Positions 48,937-58,683 of a stretch of DNA of 64,000 nucleotides are shown here, piece by piece; the stretch's first letter is position 1, and each line of letters opens with the position of its first letter. The position numbers and the translations under genes were made by a program. Source of the DNA: Opitutaceae bacterium (lineage in GTDB: Bacteria > Verrucomicrobiota > Verrucomicrobiia > Opitutales > Opitutaceae); the NCBI GenBank assembly GCA_041395105.1, contig JAWLBB010000002.1, forward strand, positions 992,001 to 1,056,000. The letters are read 5' to 3'. Under the pieces are notes generated by a model, which searched no databases, was not told the DNA's origin, and saw nothing but the letters and a program-made list of their open reading frames with translations.

Positions 48937-50369
48937 CGGTCGTCCGCCTCCCCTCGTTCAGAATTCGTTCTGTTTTCCTCCGCCGCGGTCACAAACTCCA
49001 CGGCATACTGTTCCAGAAGCGCCAAATTCTTCTGCATGCGATGGCTCAGGTAACCGTGGAGCACGAGGGTCGGGATGGCGACGATCAGACCAAGCTCGGT
49101 CGTGATCAGGGCCTCGGAGATGCCACTGGAAAGCTTACCGGCGTCTCCGGTTCCATAAATGGTGATGAGCGTAAACGTCTTCACCATTCCGACCACCGTA
49201 CCCAGAAGTCCGAGCAAGGGCGCCGCTGCCGCGATGACCGCAAGGAGCGGCAATCGGCGCTCGTGGTCGATGCGTTGCCGCAGGATGAAGGCCGAAAGGT
49301 GCTCCTCCAGCAGCGCCTTGGGCTTCTCCACATGGCGCAGACCCGACTCAAAAAGCTCGCGCGTGGTGGCTCGCAGGGATCCGACCGTATTCGCGATCTC
49401 CACCTTGCCCACCCCGGACGCCAATGCGTCCAGGACCCCCCTGACGACCCTCGGGGCATCGACTGAAAGCCGCCGGAGATCGGTCAGTTTGACGAATGCC
49501 GTGACCAGCGCAAAGAGGCCAAGTCCCATGATGACATAGCCGACAACCCCACCTTTCCTCAGGTGGCCGAGCAGGGATTCTTCGGACGCCTTCAAGGGCA
49601 GCGCCTTGCCTCCGGAGGCGTCGGCCGGCATCGTTCCGCGTTCGCCCTGGAAAAGGGCCCGGACGTTTTCCCGGTTCCATTCGGGCAGGCGGAAGACGGT
49701 CGGAATCGGTGCTCCTTCGCGAGGCCTTACGGTTCCCGCCCTTTCCAGATCATCCGACGCAAAGAGGACCTCCGGGCCGATAAAGGCATAGGTTCCCTTT
49801 CGGACGACATTGTCGTCTTCGGAGATGGCCAGACCGTCCAGCAGATGTCCGCCAATCTGCCGGCGAAGTCGCTCCAATTGCAGCTCCGGAGCCGCCAGAA
49901 TAGCCGCCGCCCGTTCCAGCTGAGAGGGCCGGGCCAGGGTCTCGAGCAGTTCGTCGATCCGCTCGTCATAGACGTCGGCTTCCCCCGGCAGCAGCGCGGC
50001 CTTCATGCCCTCCAGATTCTCCAGACTGATCCTCGAAAGGTAATCCACGTTGCGGACGATGGACTCCCAACTCATCTCCGTTTCCTGGCGACCTTCTTCG
50101 GCGCGAGCCGACTCCGCTTCCAACGCCGAGACTTCCGCTTCGAGCGTGACGAGATCCTCTTCTATTTGCCGGATCGAATCCATCAACGGCACACGCTCGT
50201 CCTCAATCCGGTGCCTCGTTTCAGCGAGCTCGGCATTGGCCATTTCCAGACGAGCGGTGTAGTCGAGAAGGGCCGCGGCCATTCGATCATTGAGCGAAGA
50301 CTCGCTCCGGGCACTGACGGTGAGCAAGAGACCCAGAAAGAACACCCGAACGAAGTGTGAACGAATCAT
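48933..50369 (-). CDS. TtpC-like long ExbB/TolQ protein with periplasmic coiled coil
   Basis: A 478-residue protein: signal peptide (1-22), a ~100-residue coiled coil rich in Glu/Arg/Leu (about 25-125), a periplasmic domain, a first membrane helix near 295-315 ('GVVGYVIMGLGLFALVTAF'), and a C-terminal ExbB domain 'IAAAAPLLGLLGTVVGMVKTF' with 'ISEALITTELGLIVAIPTLV'. TtpC of Vibrio has this plan and is required for TonB2-dependent transport. I start at 50369 (MIRSHF), which begins the signal peptide. DUF3450, TtpC-like, ExbB, ExbD, TonB and TPR genes are in the canonical order. Confidence 0.88.
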   Translation of the reverse strand: MIRSHFVRVFFLGLLLTVSARSESSLNDRMAAALLDYTARLEMANAELAETRHRIEDERVPLMDSIRQIEEDLVTLEAEVSALEAESARAEEGRQETEMSWESIVRNVDYLSRISLENLEGMKAALLPGEADVYDERIDELLETLARPSQLERAAAILAAPELQLERLRRQIGGHLLDGLAISEDDNVVRKGTYAFIGPEVLFASDDLERAGTVRPREGAPIPTVFRLPEWNRENVRALFQGERGTMPADASGGKALPLKASEESLLGHLRKGGVVGYVIMGLGLFALVTAFVKLTDLRRLSVDAPRVVRGVLDALASGVGKVEIANTVGSLRATTRELFESGLRHVEKPKALLEEHLSAFILRQRIDHERRLPLLAVIAAAAPLLGLLGTVVGMVKTFTLITIYGTGDAGKLSSGISEALITTELGLIVAIPTLVLHGYLSHRMQKNLALLEQYAVEFVTAAEENRTNSERGEADDR

Positions 50370-50376
50370 GGCTGGT

Positions 50377-51171
50377 TCAGTTCTCCCTGTCGGGATCGGC
50401 CGGATCTGAAACCTGAACCGGGACCGGGACAAAGTCCGGTTTCGCTTTGTCGTGGTAGATGGACATGAGACGCGAGACCGCACCGGCGATGTCCGGCCGC
50501 CGCTCCCAGGTCCATCCCGACTCGATGGGAGACCCCAGGTAGCTCACCCCGTCGGCACTGTCGATGGCATAGCCATGACTCAGGCCCCAATAGAGCACAC
50601 TGACATATCTGGGCTCCTCACCCGGGGCCATGGCAAGAACCTCTTCGGCATAGGTGATCGCGTTGTTGAACTGGCTGCACCGATTGAAGATGGAAGCCAC
50701 CGATTGCATCCGCTCACCCAGAGTCCGTGAAGAATCCTCAAGACTCTGGTAGGCATACTCGAGCGCGGAGGACAACCTCGGCGGCAAAAAGGCCCGCAAC
50801 CTCTTGAGCTCCGCAATGACGCCATCAATCGTTCCACCGGCCTCCTCGAGGACCTGCATCGCTTCCTCGTTGCGCCGGCCCATCTCCACGTAGCTTTCCC
50901 GCAACCTCGATGAAGTCGCCAGGAGATACTCCCTCCTGTCCTCCAGCGTTCGCGTCCGCCGATTCAGAGCCTCCCGTGTCGACTCGAGAAAGGTCTTCTG
51001 CCAACGCCAATCATCCAGCTCACGGACCGTTTCCTTCCGCGTCTGCGCCCAGTCCCGGGCGACTTTCTCGATCGATTCAAGCGAATCCTCACCGTGTCCC
51101 AATGAAGCCAGCGTGGCCAGACTGGCGAGACACGTGAGAAAACGAATTCCTTGGATCCGGACAAAATCCAT
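50377..51171 (-). CDS. DUF3450 family periplasmic coiled-coil protein
   Basis: A 264-residue protein with a signal peptide (1-26) and a long amphipathic helix region (about 30-125) with heptad-like Leu/Arg/Glu, then a globular part with 'RLMSIYHDKAKPDFVPVPV' near the end. DUF3450 proteins start TtpC-type TonB operons. It is the first gene here, 7 bp ahead of the TtpC-like gene. Its function is unknown; it probably acts with the TtpC coiled coil. Confidence 0.83.
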   Translation of the reverse strand: MDFVRIQGIRFLTCLASLATLASLGHGEDSLESIEKVARDWAQTRKETVRELDDWRWQKTFLESTREALNRRTRTLEDRREYLLATSSRLRESYVEMGRRNEEAMQVLEEAGGTIDGVIAELKRLRAFLPPRLSSALEYAYQSLEDSSRTLGERMQSVASIFNRCSQFNNAITYAEEVLAMAPGEEPRYVSVLYWGLSHGYAIDSADGVSYLGSPIESGWTWERRPDIAGAVSRLMSIYHDKAKPDFVPVPVQVSDPADPDREN

Positions 51172-51224
51172 GTGAAGCGCACGACCCTACAGAACAACGG
51201 GAAAAATGCCAGTCACAACATTCT

Positions 51225-53678
51225 TTAGCCGCAGTGCCTGCTGCTGCGCACAACCCGTCCAGCCACCTTTTCCGGCTTGTCCATGCCCGGGAGCCGGAGC
51301 CAGCCCACCACCCCATCCGGCAGGCTTGCCTCGTAATTGAATTGCCCGTTCCCGATCTGCCAAGCCACTTCAATCGGACCCTGCGGCGTCATGACTGTTC
51401 CGGAGGCATGATCGAGCCCGCAGGCCAGGGGAACGAGCTTCACCGTGGCAAAGCCGCTCTCGGTCGATTCGACTCCCAGGATCACCCGGATGAATTCCAG
51501 CACCGGATGGGCACTCCAGGCGTGGCAAAGCGATCGCCAGAAGCTGGTTTCCTCGGCCCAGGTATCAAGACCGAACCGGTTCATGAAACTCCAGGGCTCA
51601 AACATCCGCTGAAAATGCTTCTCATAGACGCCGAGCATCTGATTGGCCTGAAAGACGTAGTGCAGCCCGAAGAAAGAGGCCCTGGCCAGGCGGGGGTCGA
51701 ACGGAAAATGGCCGGCCAACGCCCGACACTGCTCCCTGTCCGCCGCGCCGGACACGACGGCCCAGGCGTTCCCCGCCTGGCTGAATTCCGGTCCACCCGG
51801 CCGGTCACGAAAGAGCTCATCCGCCGCGCTCCAGAAGACCGAGCGGATCGCCGCCGCCGTCTGGGCCGCTTCCGCCTCCAGGCCGGACACCCGTCCTTTG
51901 TCCCCCACCCGTTCCTCGAGCCAGGCCAGTTCTCTCAGGGCATGAAGATACTGGCTGGAAATCACGCAGGTGGGACCCTCGTCCCATCCCGGCGGTTGCC
52001 CGCGCTGCCAGTCGGGGCACCAGTCCACGGTATTCCAATAAGGAAGGTCCTCCGGAAGGCCCCGGCGTCCCACCCGTCGCCGGAACCAGTCAACCACCGC
52101 CCGGATGCCGGTAACAAGCTCTGCGACCGTCTCCCGATCACCGGTCAACCGGAGGTAATCGCAGGCCAGGGAGGCCCAATGCAGGCTCCATGAGGGAATC
52201 ACCTGCATGAACCGGGACGGGTAACGGCTGTGCGTCAATCCATCCGGAAGTCGGGACCAGTCAAACTGGTGGAGTGCCTGCCGGGCCAGTCGGCCATCGC
52301 CCGTGGTCAGGATCGAAATCATTGCGGTGATCCGGGTATCCCCGGCATACTGCATCTGCTCGTAGTAGGGACCGTCTTCGTAGGTTTCGTGTGAGCACAG
52401 ACGCATCGTCCAGAGGCTCTTCTTCCAGAAAGCCGCATGTTCGGGGTCCGAAGACTCAAAGTGACCCTTCGTATCGAAGGGATAGGCGGTGAAGCGGTGG
52501 TGAAGGCCCCGGATTCGCAGTGACTCGCTTCCGGTGACGATCCTGACTCCGACAAAGCGAAAGGTCCGCCAGTGAAACGGTTCGATGGTCCGGACCCCAC
52601 CCGAAAGGGTGTAAAGATCGTGCCATCCCGTCATGAAGCCCCGTCGATCGAACGTCCAGGAAGTCGATTCATCGGCAAAGGCCGAGGCCAGGTTGGCCAG
52701 CGATTGCTTCTGCCCGAGCAACTCGGCACCCGGCGTCCCCCAAGGCAGGCGCAGGGCTTCGGCATATTGAAGCGAGATCCCGGCCCCGTTCCCTCCTTCC
52801 ACCTCGACGGTCGGAAAGGCCGTTGTCAGACGACCGGTGTCCAGAATCACCTCAACTTCGGTCCGGGCCGGGATCTCCACCACGTCCTCTCCGGCAAGCA
52901 GCGCCATCCAGTCCGGAGATGCAGCCGCTCCGCCGGGAAGAAAGACCTCGGCAAAACGGCTGACCGGTCCTTCCTCCAGCAGCGGAATCATCCGGGGAAG
53001 CAGACCGTAGGGGCTCTTTGGGTCCCGCCGTGTCTCGAGCAACTCCCCGGCATAAAGAGGTCGGGCCTCCTGCCATCCGGTTTCATCGTAACCGGGGTCC
53101 AGCCAACCATCCGGGATCAGCGACAGATCGACCCTCTCAAAATAGCCGATGAAGCCTTCATAGGTCGTGTGGTCGTTCTGGAAGTGAAAGGCCCGGTCAA
53201 CGGAAACCCTCCACTCCCCGTCCGTTGAGAGGGAAGTGGCCGACCCATCCGGCATCCGGAGTTCCCCTTCGAGGAGGAAACCTCCGGCGTAGGTCATGAC
53301 CGAGGTCGGCGGCCCCAGGGCGTCCGGCCGCGTGGCCACCCTCGACATGTCCATGACCAGCGCGGCGAGGACATTCTCCCCGTCCCTTAAAAGAGGGGAC
53401 AGGTCGAAGGTCTCGTAGAAATGGTGGGTGATGTCCCCCTTGGCCGGCCCCCTCCCCACCCGCGAACCATTGCAGTAAAAGACATAGCGGCTGTCGGCCG
53501 TCACGTGGACCGTGAGTTCCGGAGACGATCCGGACTCCACCCGAAACACCCGCCGGAAGCGCCGCACTTCGTAATGAGAGGGCGAGCCCCCGGCCGGCCG
53601 TTGATGCGACCCCTCGGTCGACCAGATCCATTGGGAGCGATCGCTCGTAAAGGGCTTCTTCGGTCGTTGCTCAATCAT
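51225..53678 (-). CDS. Alpha-L-rhamnosidase, GH78 family
   Basis: An 817-residue glycoside hydrolase removing terminal alpha-L-rhamnose. N-terminal beta-sandwich domains (about 1-370) include 'LTVHVTADSRYVFYCNGSRVGRGP', a carbohydrate-binding fold given here as family text. The (alpha/alpha)6 barrel carries 'YEDGPYYEQMQYAGDTRI', the GH78 catalytic block with the general acid/base Glu. The C-terminal 'SFMNRFGLDTWAEETSFWRSLCHAWSAHP' matches the family's final barrel region. There is no signal peptide, so it is probably cytoplasmic and acts on imported rhamnosides. It is divergent from the lacI-TonB receptor unit, suggesting a rhamnoside-use locus. Confidence 0.86.
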   Translation of the reverse strand: MIEQRPKKPFTSDRSQWIWSTEGSHQRPAGGSPSHYEVRRFRRVFRVESGSSPELTVHVTADSRYVFYCNGSRVGRGPAKGDITHHFYETFDLSPLLRDGENVLAALVMDMSRVATRPDALGPPTSVMTYAGGFLLEGELRMPDGSATSLSTDGEWRVSVDRAFHFQNDHTTYEGFIGYFERVDLSLIPDGWLDPGYDETGWQEARPLYAGELLETRRDPKSPYGLLPRMIPLLEEGPVSRFAEVFLPGGAAASPDWMALLAGEDVVEIPARTEVEVILDTGRLTTAFPTVEVEGGNGAGISLQYAEALRLPWGTPGAELLGQKQSLANLASAFADESTSWTFDRRGFMTGWHDLYTLSGGVRTIEPFHWRTFRFVGVRIVTGSESLRIRGLHHRFTAYPFDTKGHFESSDPEHAAFWKKSLWTMRLCSHETYEDGPYYEQMQYAGDTRITAMISILTTGDGRLARQALHQFDWSRLPDGLTHSRYPSRFMQVIPSWSLHWASLACDYLRLTGDRETVAELVTGIRAVVDWFRRRVGRRGLPEDLPYWNTVDWCPDWQRGQPPGWDEGPTCVISSQYLHALRELAWLEERVGDKGRVSGLEAEAAQTAAAIRSVFWSAADELFRDRPGGPEFSQAGNAWAVVSGAADREQCRALAGHFPFDPRLARASFFGLHYVFQANQMLGVYEKHFQRMFEPWSFMNRFGLDTWAEETSFWRSLCHAWSAHPVLEFIRVILGVESTESGFATVKLVPLACGLDHASGTVMTPQGPIEVAWQIGNGQFNYEASLPDGVVGWLRLPGMDKPEKVAGRVVRSSRHCG

Positions 53679-53927
53679 GGGAATGGATTCTGAAGATCAT
53701 GCTTTGCACGGCCAAACCTGAAGTAACCAAACAGTTACTCAAGTCCTCTTTGGCCGGATGGCGCAGACAGCCGGATCGGCCCCGCCTGCGGACCGCAACC
53801 CCATAACCACTTTGCTTTTCGGGTGGCAGACCAACGATCGCCGGATCACGAGCCGTAAAATTTCGCAATAATTCGTCAAAAATCGGATTCCCAACTGAAA
53901 ATGCCATTTGACAAGAAGGTCCGACTA

Positions 53928-53939
53928 TGAAACATTTCA
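53928..53939. promoter_or_regulatory. TGAAA-CA-TTTCA near-palindrome in the GH78/lacI gap
   Basis: 5-bp arms around CA. It lies in the 618-bp gap between the rhamnosidase and the first lacI gene and is related to the stronger palindrome at 54212-54225. Possible operator for the LacI-type regulator. The remaining gap holds two hairpins without T-runs (54041-54057 and 54097-54113) and no gene. Confidence 0.35.
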
Positions 53940-54211
53940 GCCTTGTTCATGCAGCGGTCACACCGACCAGATCAACTACACCCGAAAAACCCACTTTCCG
54001 CTGCAGCATCCCTTTGTGGATTTAACCAAACTTAGCTCCCTGGAGCGTCGCAAGCTCCGTATGTTGCTGTTTTAGGGCCACTTAGGTCATTAGCCTGAGA
54101 CCTCGCGGGTCTCCTGATCCAAGTTCTGGACTCAATCCATCGGATCCCTCGGCGGGTCGCGATGGCACTCCTTCCTCCCCGAGGACCCAATAGACAGACC
54201 AGTGCTGTCCA

Positions 54212-54225
54212 AATGAAATTTCATT
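54212..54225. promoter_or_regulatory. AATGAAATTTCATT palindrome upstream of the first lacI gene
   Basis: Perfect 14-bp palindrome 72-85 bp ahead of the chosen lacI start. The core TGAAATTTCA recurs upstream of the second lacI copy (59242-59251). A shared core at both paralogues suggests an autoregulatory operator; LacI-family sites are palindromes of this size. Confidence 0.45.
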
Positions 54226-54296
54226 AAATGGTAAGTGTTTTTTCATCTCCAGCAGGTCCAGGCAGCATGCATGAAGGTCCGCGCACGTCCTTCCCG

Positions 54297-55403
54297 ATGA
54301 ATCACTCCACTGTGGTCGATATCGCACGCCACGCCAAGGTGTCTCCCGCCACCGTCTCGCGGGTCATCAATCAACCCGACAGGGTCAATCCCGAGCGCGT
54401 TCTCGCCGTCCGCAACGCCATGATGGCCCTGAATTACACGCCTCCTCCTCTGCACAGCCGCCGCGGCCCGAAATCGCGTCAGCTCGAGGCCCGTTCGATC
54501 GTCGCCTGGTTCATCGGGGCGGCCAATGCCTCGATCACCTCCTGGTTCCAGGAACAGATTTCCGAACTGAGGCCTGCCTTCACCCAGCGACGCGTCTCGA
54601 TCAATGCTTTCTCCACGGAACGTCCCGATCGCCTGCCCTCGCAATTGGAGCGGCGGGGAGTCGACGGCATCATCCTCCAGGGGATGGAACCAACCGAGGC
54701 CGTCTGGAACCAGATCCGGCAGATACCCAACGTCTGGCTGATGACCCGTCGATCGGAAGACTATCCGGGCGATTTCATCGAGCCCGACAACCGCGCCAAT
54801 GGCCGGCTGGCGGCGAAGTACCTGGCTTCACGGGGGCACCGCCGGGTGGCCGTCCTGGCCACCGATCCGCATTACAGCGCGATTGAACTGCGGAGCCGCG
54901 CCTTTGTCGAACGCTGCCGCGAGCTGAACCTCGAGGTGACCGTGATCACCCCGGAGTCGATTGTCCGCCCGGCCTACCTTGAGGCCAACCCGCCCGCAGC
55001 CATGCTGGAGGAGCTGGTCCGTCGCTGGGTGGCCGGCCCGAACCGCGCCTCCGGGATCTATCTGCCGGCCGATCATTTCTGCGAAACCTTTCTCGGGATG
55101 GCGGCAAAGGCCGGGCTCCGGCCCGATCGCCACTTCGAACTCGTCCTCGGCAATTATTCGCCCGCCATCTACCGAAAACTGAGCCATCAGCCGGCGGCGA
55201 TCGACATCCACCTCTCCACCCTCGTCAACCGGGCCATCGATCACCTCATCTGGCGGATCGACCACTTCGATGTGCCGGGCCGCATCGGTATCCAGATTTC
55301 ACCCACTCTGAAGCCATCACCCCTCGTCCGCGTGCATTCCGTTCAACCGAAGAACGGCCGCGCCGCGCATGCGGACCCCGGAGTCCTCCTGAGCGAAGCC
55401 TGA
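54297..55403 (+). CDS. LacI-family transcription regulator, copy 1
   Basis: A 368-residue regulator. The helix-turn-helix is at the very N-terminus, 'STVVDIARHAKVSPATVSRVINQ', followed by a hinge helix and a periplasmic-binding-protein-like sensor domain ('DGIILQGMEPTE', 'LASRGHRRVAVLATD', 'GIYLPADHFCETFL'). I start at 54297 because MNHST directly precedes the helix; ATG 54267 and 54228 are in frame upstream. The receptor gene begins 81 bp after its stop, so the two are probably one transcription unit. The inducer is unknown; a rhamnose-containing sugar is plausible from the neighbouring GH78. Confidence 0.9.
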   Translation: MNHSTVVDIARHAKVSPATVSRVINQPDRVNPERVLAVRNAMMALNYTPPPLHSRRGPKSRQLEARSIVAWFIGAANASITSWFQEQISELRPAFTQRRVSINAFSTERPDRLPSQLERRGVDGIILQGMEPTEAVWNQIRQIPNVWLMTRRSEDYPGDFIEPDNRANGRLAAKYLASRGHRRVAVLATDPHYSAIELRSRAFVERCRELNLEVTVITPESIVRPAYLEANPPAAMLEELVRRWVAGPNRASGIYLPADHFCETFLGMAAKAGLRPDRHFELVLGNYSPAIYRKLSHQPAAIDIHLSTLVNRAIDHLIWRIDHFDVPGRIGIQISPTLKPSPLVRVHSVQPKNGRAAHADPGVLLSEA

Positions 55404-55484
55404 ACCTTTCACTCACCCACCCATCTCTGTGAGGGAGGCGGCACCAGCCGTCGGCCCCTGCAACCAAAAACCAAACAAACAAAT

Positions 55485-58400
55485 ATGAACCCAAGATCAA
55501 GACACCAACAGTGGACGAAGAGGGCGGTCATCCTGATGACCGGCGCTCTTCTTGCACTGCCGGCCGGTCTTTCCGCTCAGGAAGACCTGGCCAGTGAGCT
55601 GGCTCGCCTGCGTGCTGAGAATGCACGTCTGCGCGAACAGATCGCCGCAACCGAGGCCATGCCTGCACCGCAGGCCCAGCCAACCACCACGACCACCGCG
55701 CCGACCCAGACGACATCCATTTCCGAGATGCTGGCTGAGACGACCGCGACCCGGACCACCGAAGCCGGTCAGGAAATCGTCGTTCTCTCTCCCTTCGAGG
55801 TTTCCTCGGAGAAGGACTTCGGTTACCTGAAGACCAACGCGGCGACCGCCTCGCGCATCGGGATGGACATCCAGAACACCCCGATGAGCATCTCGGTCAT
55901 GAGCCAGGAGTTCGTGGCCGACACCGGTATGCAGACGATCACGGACATCTTCCGTTATACCGCATCGGGTTCGCCGGACAACAGCTTCAAGGGCCGGCGC
56001 CCGGCCAATGAATCCACCCCGCAGGGCAACTTCACCATGCGCGGATTCAAGGTCAACTCGCTGCTGCGCAACGGCGTCTTCCGCTACACCTCCTACAATC
56101 TCGACAACATCGAGCGCGTTGAGGTGGTCAAGGGACCCGCCGCCGTCTTCTTCGGCCAGGGCTATCCCGGTGGTGTCGTCAACTACATCACCAAGAAGCC
56201 CGTCTTCGGTGAGATCCCCACCTCGATGTCCTACTACATCGGCAACGACAACAGCCAGGGTGTCAGCCTCGACCACAATGCCCAGCTCTCCGAGAAGGCG
56301 GCCTTCCGCATCGTCGGGGCCTGGCATGCGGACAAGGGCCCGCGCACCGGGGAATACTCCGACAACTGGAACGTGACCCCGTCCCTCACCTTCATTCCTT
56401 TCGAGGATGGCAAGATGAAGATCGACCTGTCACTGGAGGTTCTCGAGCAGAAGTACAACTCCACCGCCCATTCCTCCTGGGGCTGGATCTATCCCGACGA
56501 GTGGTTCCAGGACTATGGCACTCCTCCGGTCGACAAGATGCAGGCCGGACTGGGATCGGCTTATGATCCCGACGACATGCAGAAGAACATTGATGCCTAC
56601 CGCGCTCGCATCCGCGCCAATCCCGGTGCCTGGAACAATGACCGTGAGGCTCTGGCCGGCGGCGTTCAGCTTCCTCTCTACACCGCTGACGGTGTGAGGC
56701 CGGGTGCCCGTTACTACGACGCCAGCGGCACGCTCATCTACGACCGCGACTACCACTACGCTGCCGGGGGATCCTTCTCCGCCAACAGCGTGGTCACCCT
56801 GCAGGGTTCGATCGAGTATTCGCCGACCGAGTGGTTGGATGCCCGCTACGTCTACACTCAGGACAGGGACCGTTACGATGCCGTCGAGGGCCGCACCCTG
56901 CAGCGGGCGGACTTCCTCTTCGACTCGACCAACGGCGGTGGTTCGACCGGTTACTACCGCGACACCCAGAACCATCAGTTGGACCTGATCTTCAAGGCCG
57001 ACGTCTTCAATACGAAGAACAAGATCCTCGTCGGTGCGCTGAAGAACAACTACTTCCAGCAGTACAACGCCAACTTCCAGGCGGCGCCCATCTACTGGCA
57101 GGTTCCCGGTTACAACTATCCGTATCCCGGCGCGCAGAGCCCCAAGGATGCCAACGGCAACCCGTATCAGCTGATCGACCCCGCCTATGCGCAGGGCTGG
57201 AACGTCCCGCAGAACCAGGTCCTCTACGACCGCAACGGCAATCCGCGCACCCCGGCCGACCTTTACACGAAGTTCGACCCCGGTGTTGAGGTTAAGCCGG
57301 ACAACCGCAAGGTCTACCCGATCGACCGCAACCTGCTCGACGGTTACAAGCCGGAACTCGAGGCCTACTACATCAATGTACAGTCGCAGCTTCTCGACGA
57401 TCGCCTGACCCTCATGGCCGGTTATCGCCAGGAAGACAGGTCGGAAAGCGGACAATGGCTGCAGGTGAATGCCCCGTGGTTCGACTTCAACGCAGTGGGT
57501 GAGCCGGCCGGCGCAAGCCCGGATCTCTACCCGCCGGATGTCTGGAATTACTCGTTGAGCTATGCGCCGACCAACTTCGGTCCGCTCGTCCAACGTGACG
57601 GTAATTCCTGGAACGTCGGCGCGTCCTTCAAGATCAATGACGAGAACAATATCTTCGTCACGGTCTCGAAGACCTTCAAGCTGAACCTCGGCTTCAATGG
57701 CGGCTTCCTCGGACTGCCCGAGAATGCCGGCGATGTCATTCAGGACGCCCTTGCCTGGGCGGCCTACAAGGGTGAGAGCGGCTACGACTACCTGGGAACG
57801 CGGATCACCTCCGTGGAGCAAGGTCTGGACATCATGAACAGCCGCGGCGCGTTTGACTACATCCAGAATGAAGAGGGCTTCAACTACGAGATCGGCTGGA
57901 AGACTTCGCTGAACGACAACAAACTCGTCGGCACCGTTTCCATCTTCCAGGGCATTCGCCGCAACGAGAAGCTCGATGACGCACAGATGCAGTCCACCGA
58001 GAACGAACCCTACAATCGGACGGTTGAGCTGTTCTCGCCCGGTCCCAGTGATGAATTCCCGGGTGCTCCTCAGCGGAGCCAGTTCTATAATACTCGGGTC
58101 TTCCGCTGGCGCACCACCGGTATCGAGAACACCGTTACCGGAACAGAGTTCGAGTTCATCTATACGCCGATTCCCAACTACCAGGCCGTCATCAACGGTG
58201 CCTGGCTCTGGCAGGCCGAGACCACCGACCACCCGTCCTATAAGCTGGGCGACGGCGCCATCGGTGATATCTTCCTGGGGCAGCGTATCGAGAACGTGCC
58301 GGAGTTCCGGTTCAACCTCTGGAACAAGTATACCTTCACCGAGACGGCCCTTCGTGGTCTTTCCGTCGGCCTGGGTATGCGTTATTCCTCCGAGCAGATC

Positions 58401-58619
58401 ATCTCGCGTTCCTATGACTGGAACGCCGACATGGGCGGATTCACCTCCGGCGACTACCTGGTATTTGATGGCAACATCAGCTACCCCTGGTCGTTTGGCG
58501 GGTATGACTTCGTCAACACCCTGCAGGTCACCAACCTGACCGACGAGACCTACTACGAAGGCAGCTACTTCGCGTCGGACCGGCGGACCTGGAGATTCTA
58601 CACCACCCTCAAGTTCTAA
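55485..58619 (+). CDS. TonB-dependent outer-membrane receptor, copy 1 (intact)
   Basis: A 1,044-residue receptor. Signal peptide 1-32; a leucine-zipper-like coiled coil 33-57 ('LASELARLRAENARLREQI'); a Thr/Pro/Ala-rich linker; a TonB-box-like 'EIVVLSPFEV' (97-106); a plug domain of the siderophore-receptor type with 'NIERVEVVKGPAAVFFGQGY'; and a long beta-barrel ending 'RRTWRFYTTLKF' with C-terminal Phe. The coiled coil between signal peptide and TonB box is unusual for the family. Fusion of transport to carbohydrate or siderophore uptake is not settled: the plug is siderophore-type, but LacI and GH78 neighbours point to sugars. Confidence 0.93.
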   Translation: MNPRSRHQQWTKRAVILMTGALLALPAGLSAQEDLASELARLRAENARLREQIAATEAMPAPQAQPTTTTTAPTQTTSISEMLAETTATRTTEAGQEIVVLSPFEVSSEKDFGYLKTNAATASRIGMDIQNTPMSISVMSQEFVADTGMQTITDIFRYTASGSPDNSFKGRRPANESTPQGNFTMRGFKVNSLLRNGVFRYTSYNLDNIERVEVVKGPAAVFFGQGYPGGVVNYITKKPVFGEIPTSMSYYIGNDNSQGVSLDHNAQLSEKAAFRIVGAWHADKGPRTGEYSDNWNVTPSLTFIPFEDGKMKIDLSLEVLEQKYNSTAHSSWGWIYPDEWFQDYGTPPVDKMQAGLGSAYDPDDMQKNIDAYRARIRANPGAWNNDREALAGGVQLPLYTADGVRPGARYYDASGTLIYDRDYHYAAGGSFSANSVVTLQGSIEYSPTEWLDARYVYTQDRDRYDAVEGRTLQRADFLFDSTNGGGSTGYYRDTQNHQLDLIFKADVFNTKNKILVGALKNNYFQQYNANFQAAPIYWQVPGYNYPYPGAQSPKDANGNPYQLIDPAYAQGWNVPQNQVLYDRNGNPRTPADLYTKFDPGVEVKPDNRKVYPIDRNLLDGYKPELEAYYINVQSQLLDDRLTLMAGYRQEDRSESGQWLQVNAPWFDFNAVGEPAGASPDLYPPDVWNYSLSYAPTNFGPLVQRDGNSWNVGASFKINDENNIFVTVSKTFKLNLGFNGGFLGLPENAGDVIQDALAWAAYKGESGYDYLGTRITSVEQGLDIMNSRGAFDYIQNEEGFNYEIGWKTSLNDNKLVGTVSIFQGIRRNEKLDDAQMQSTENEPYNRTVELFSPGPSDEFPGAPQRSQFYNTRVFRWRTTGIENTVTGTEFEFIYTPIPNYQAVINGAWLWQAETTDHPSYKLGDGAIGDIFLGQRIENVPEFRFNLWNKYTFTETALRGLSVGLGMRYSSEQIISRSYDWNADMGGFTSGDYLVFDGNISYPWSFGGYDFVNTLQVTNLTDETYYEGSYFASDRRTWRFYTTLKF

Positions 58620-58652
58620 GGGCGGTCAAGAATACAGTCTCATAACCATCAA

Positions 58653-58683
58653 GGCGGCGACCTCCGGGTCGCCGCCTTTTTTT
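58653..58683 (+). terminator. Intrinsic terminator after TonB receptor copy 1
   Basis: 10-bp perfect GC-rich stem GGCGGCGACC/GGTCGCCGCC with a TCCG loop, followed directly by seven T. It starts 34 bp after the receptor stop. An identical terminator follows the second receptor copy. Confidence 0.93.

Noticed and set aside
53904..53936. TTGACA promoter in the GH78/lacI gap
   Set aside because: TTGACA at 53908 is followed by TATGAA only 12 bp later and by nothing suitable at 16-18 bp, so the spacing does not fit a sigma-70 promoter.
56430..58232. 600-codon minus-strand open frame opposite the TonB receptor (and its equivalent at 61822-63234)
   Set aside because: It occurs identically in both duplicated copies only because the receptors are near-identical; there are no recognisable motifs.
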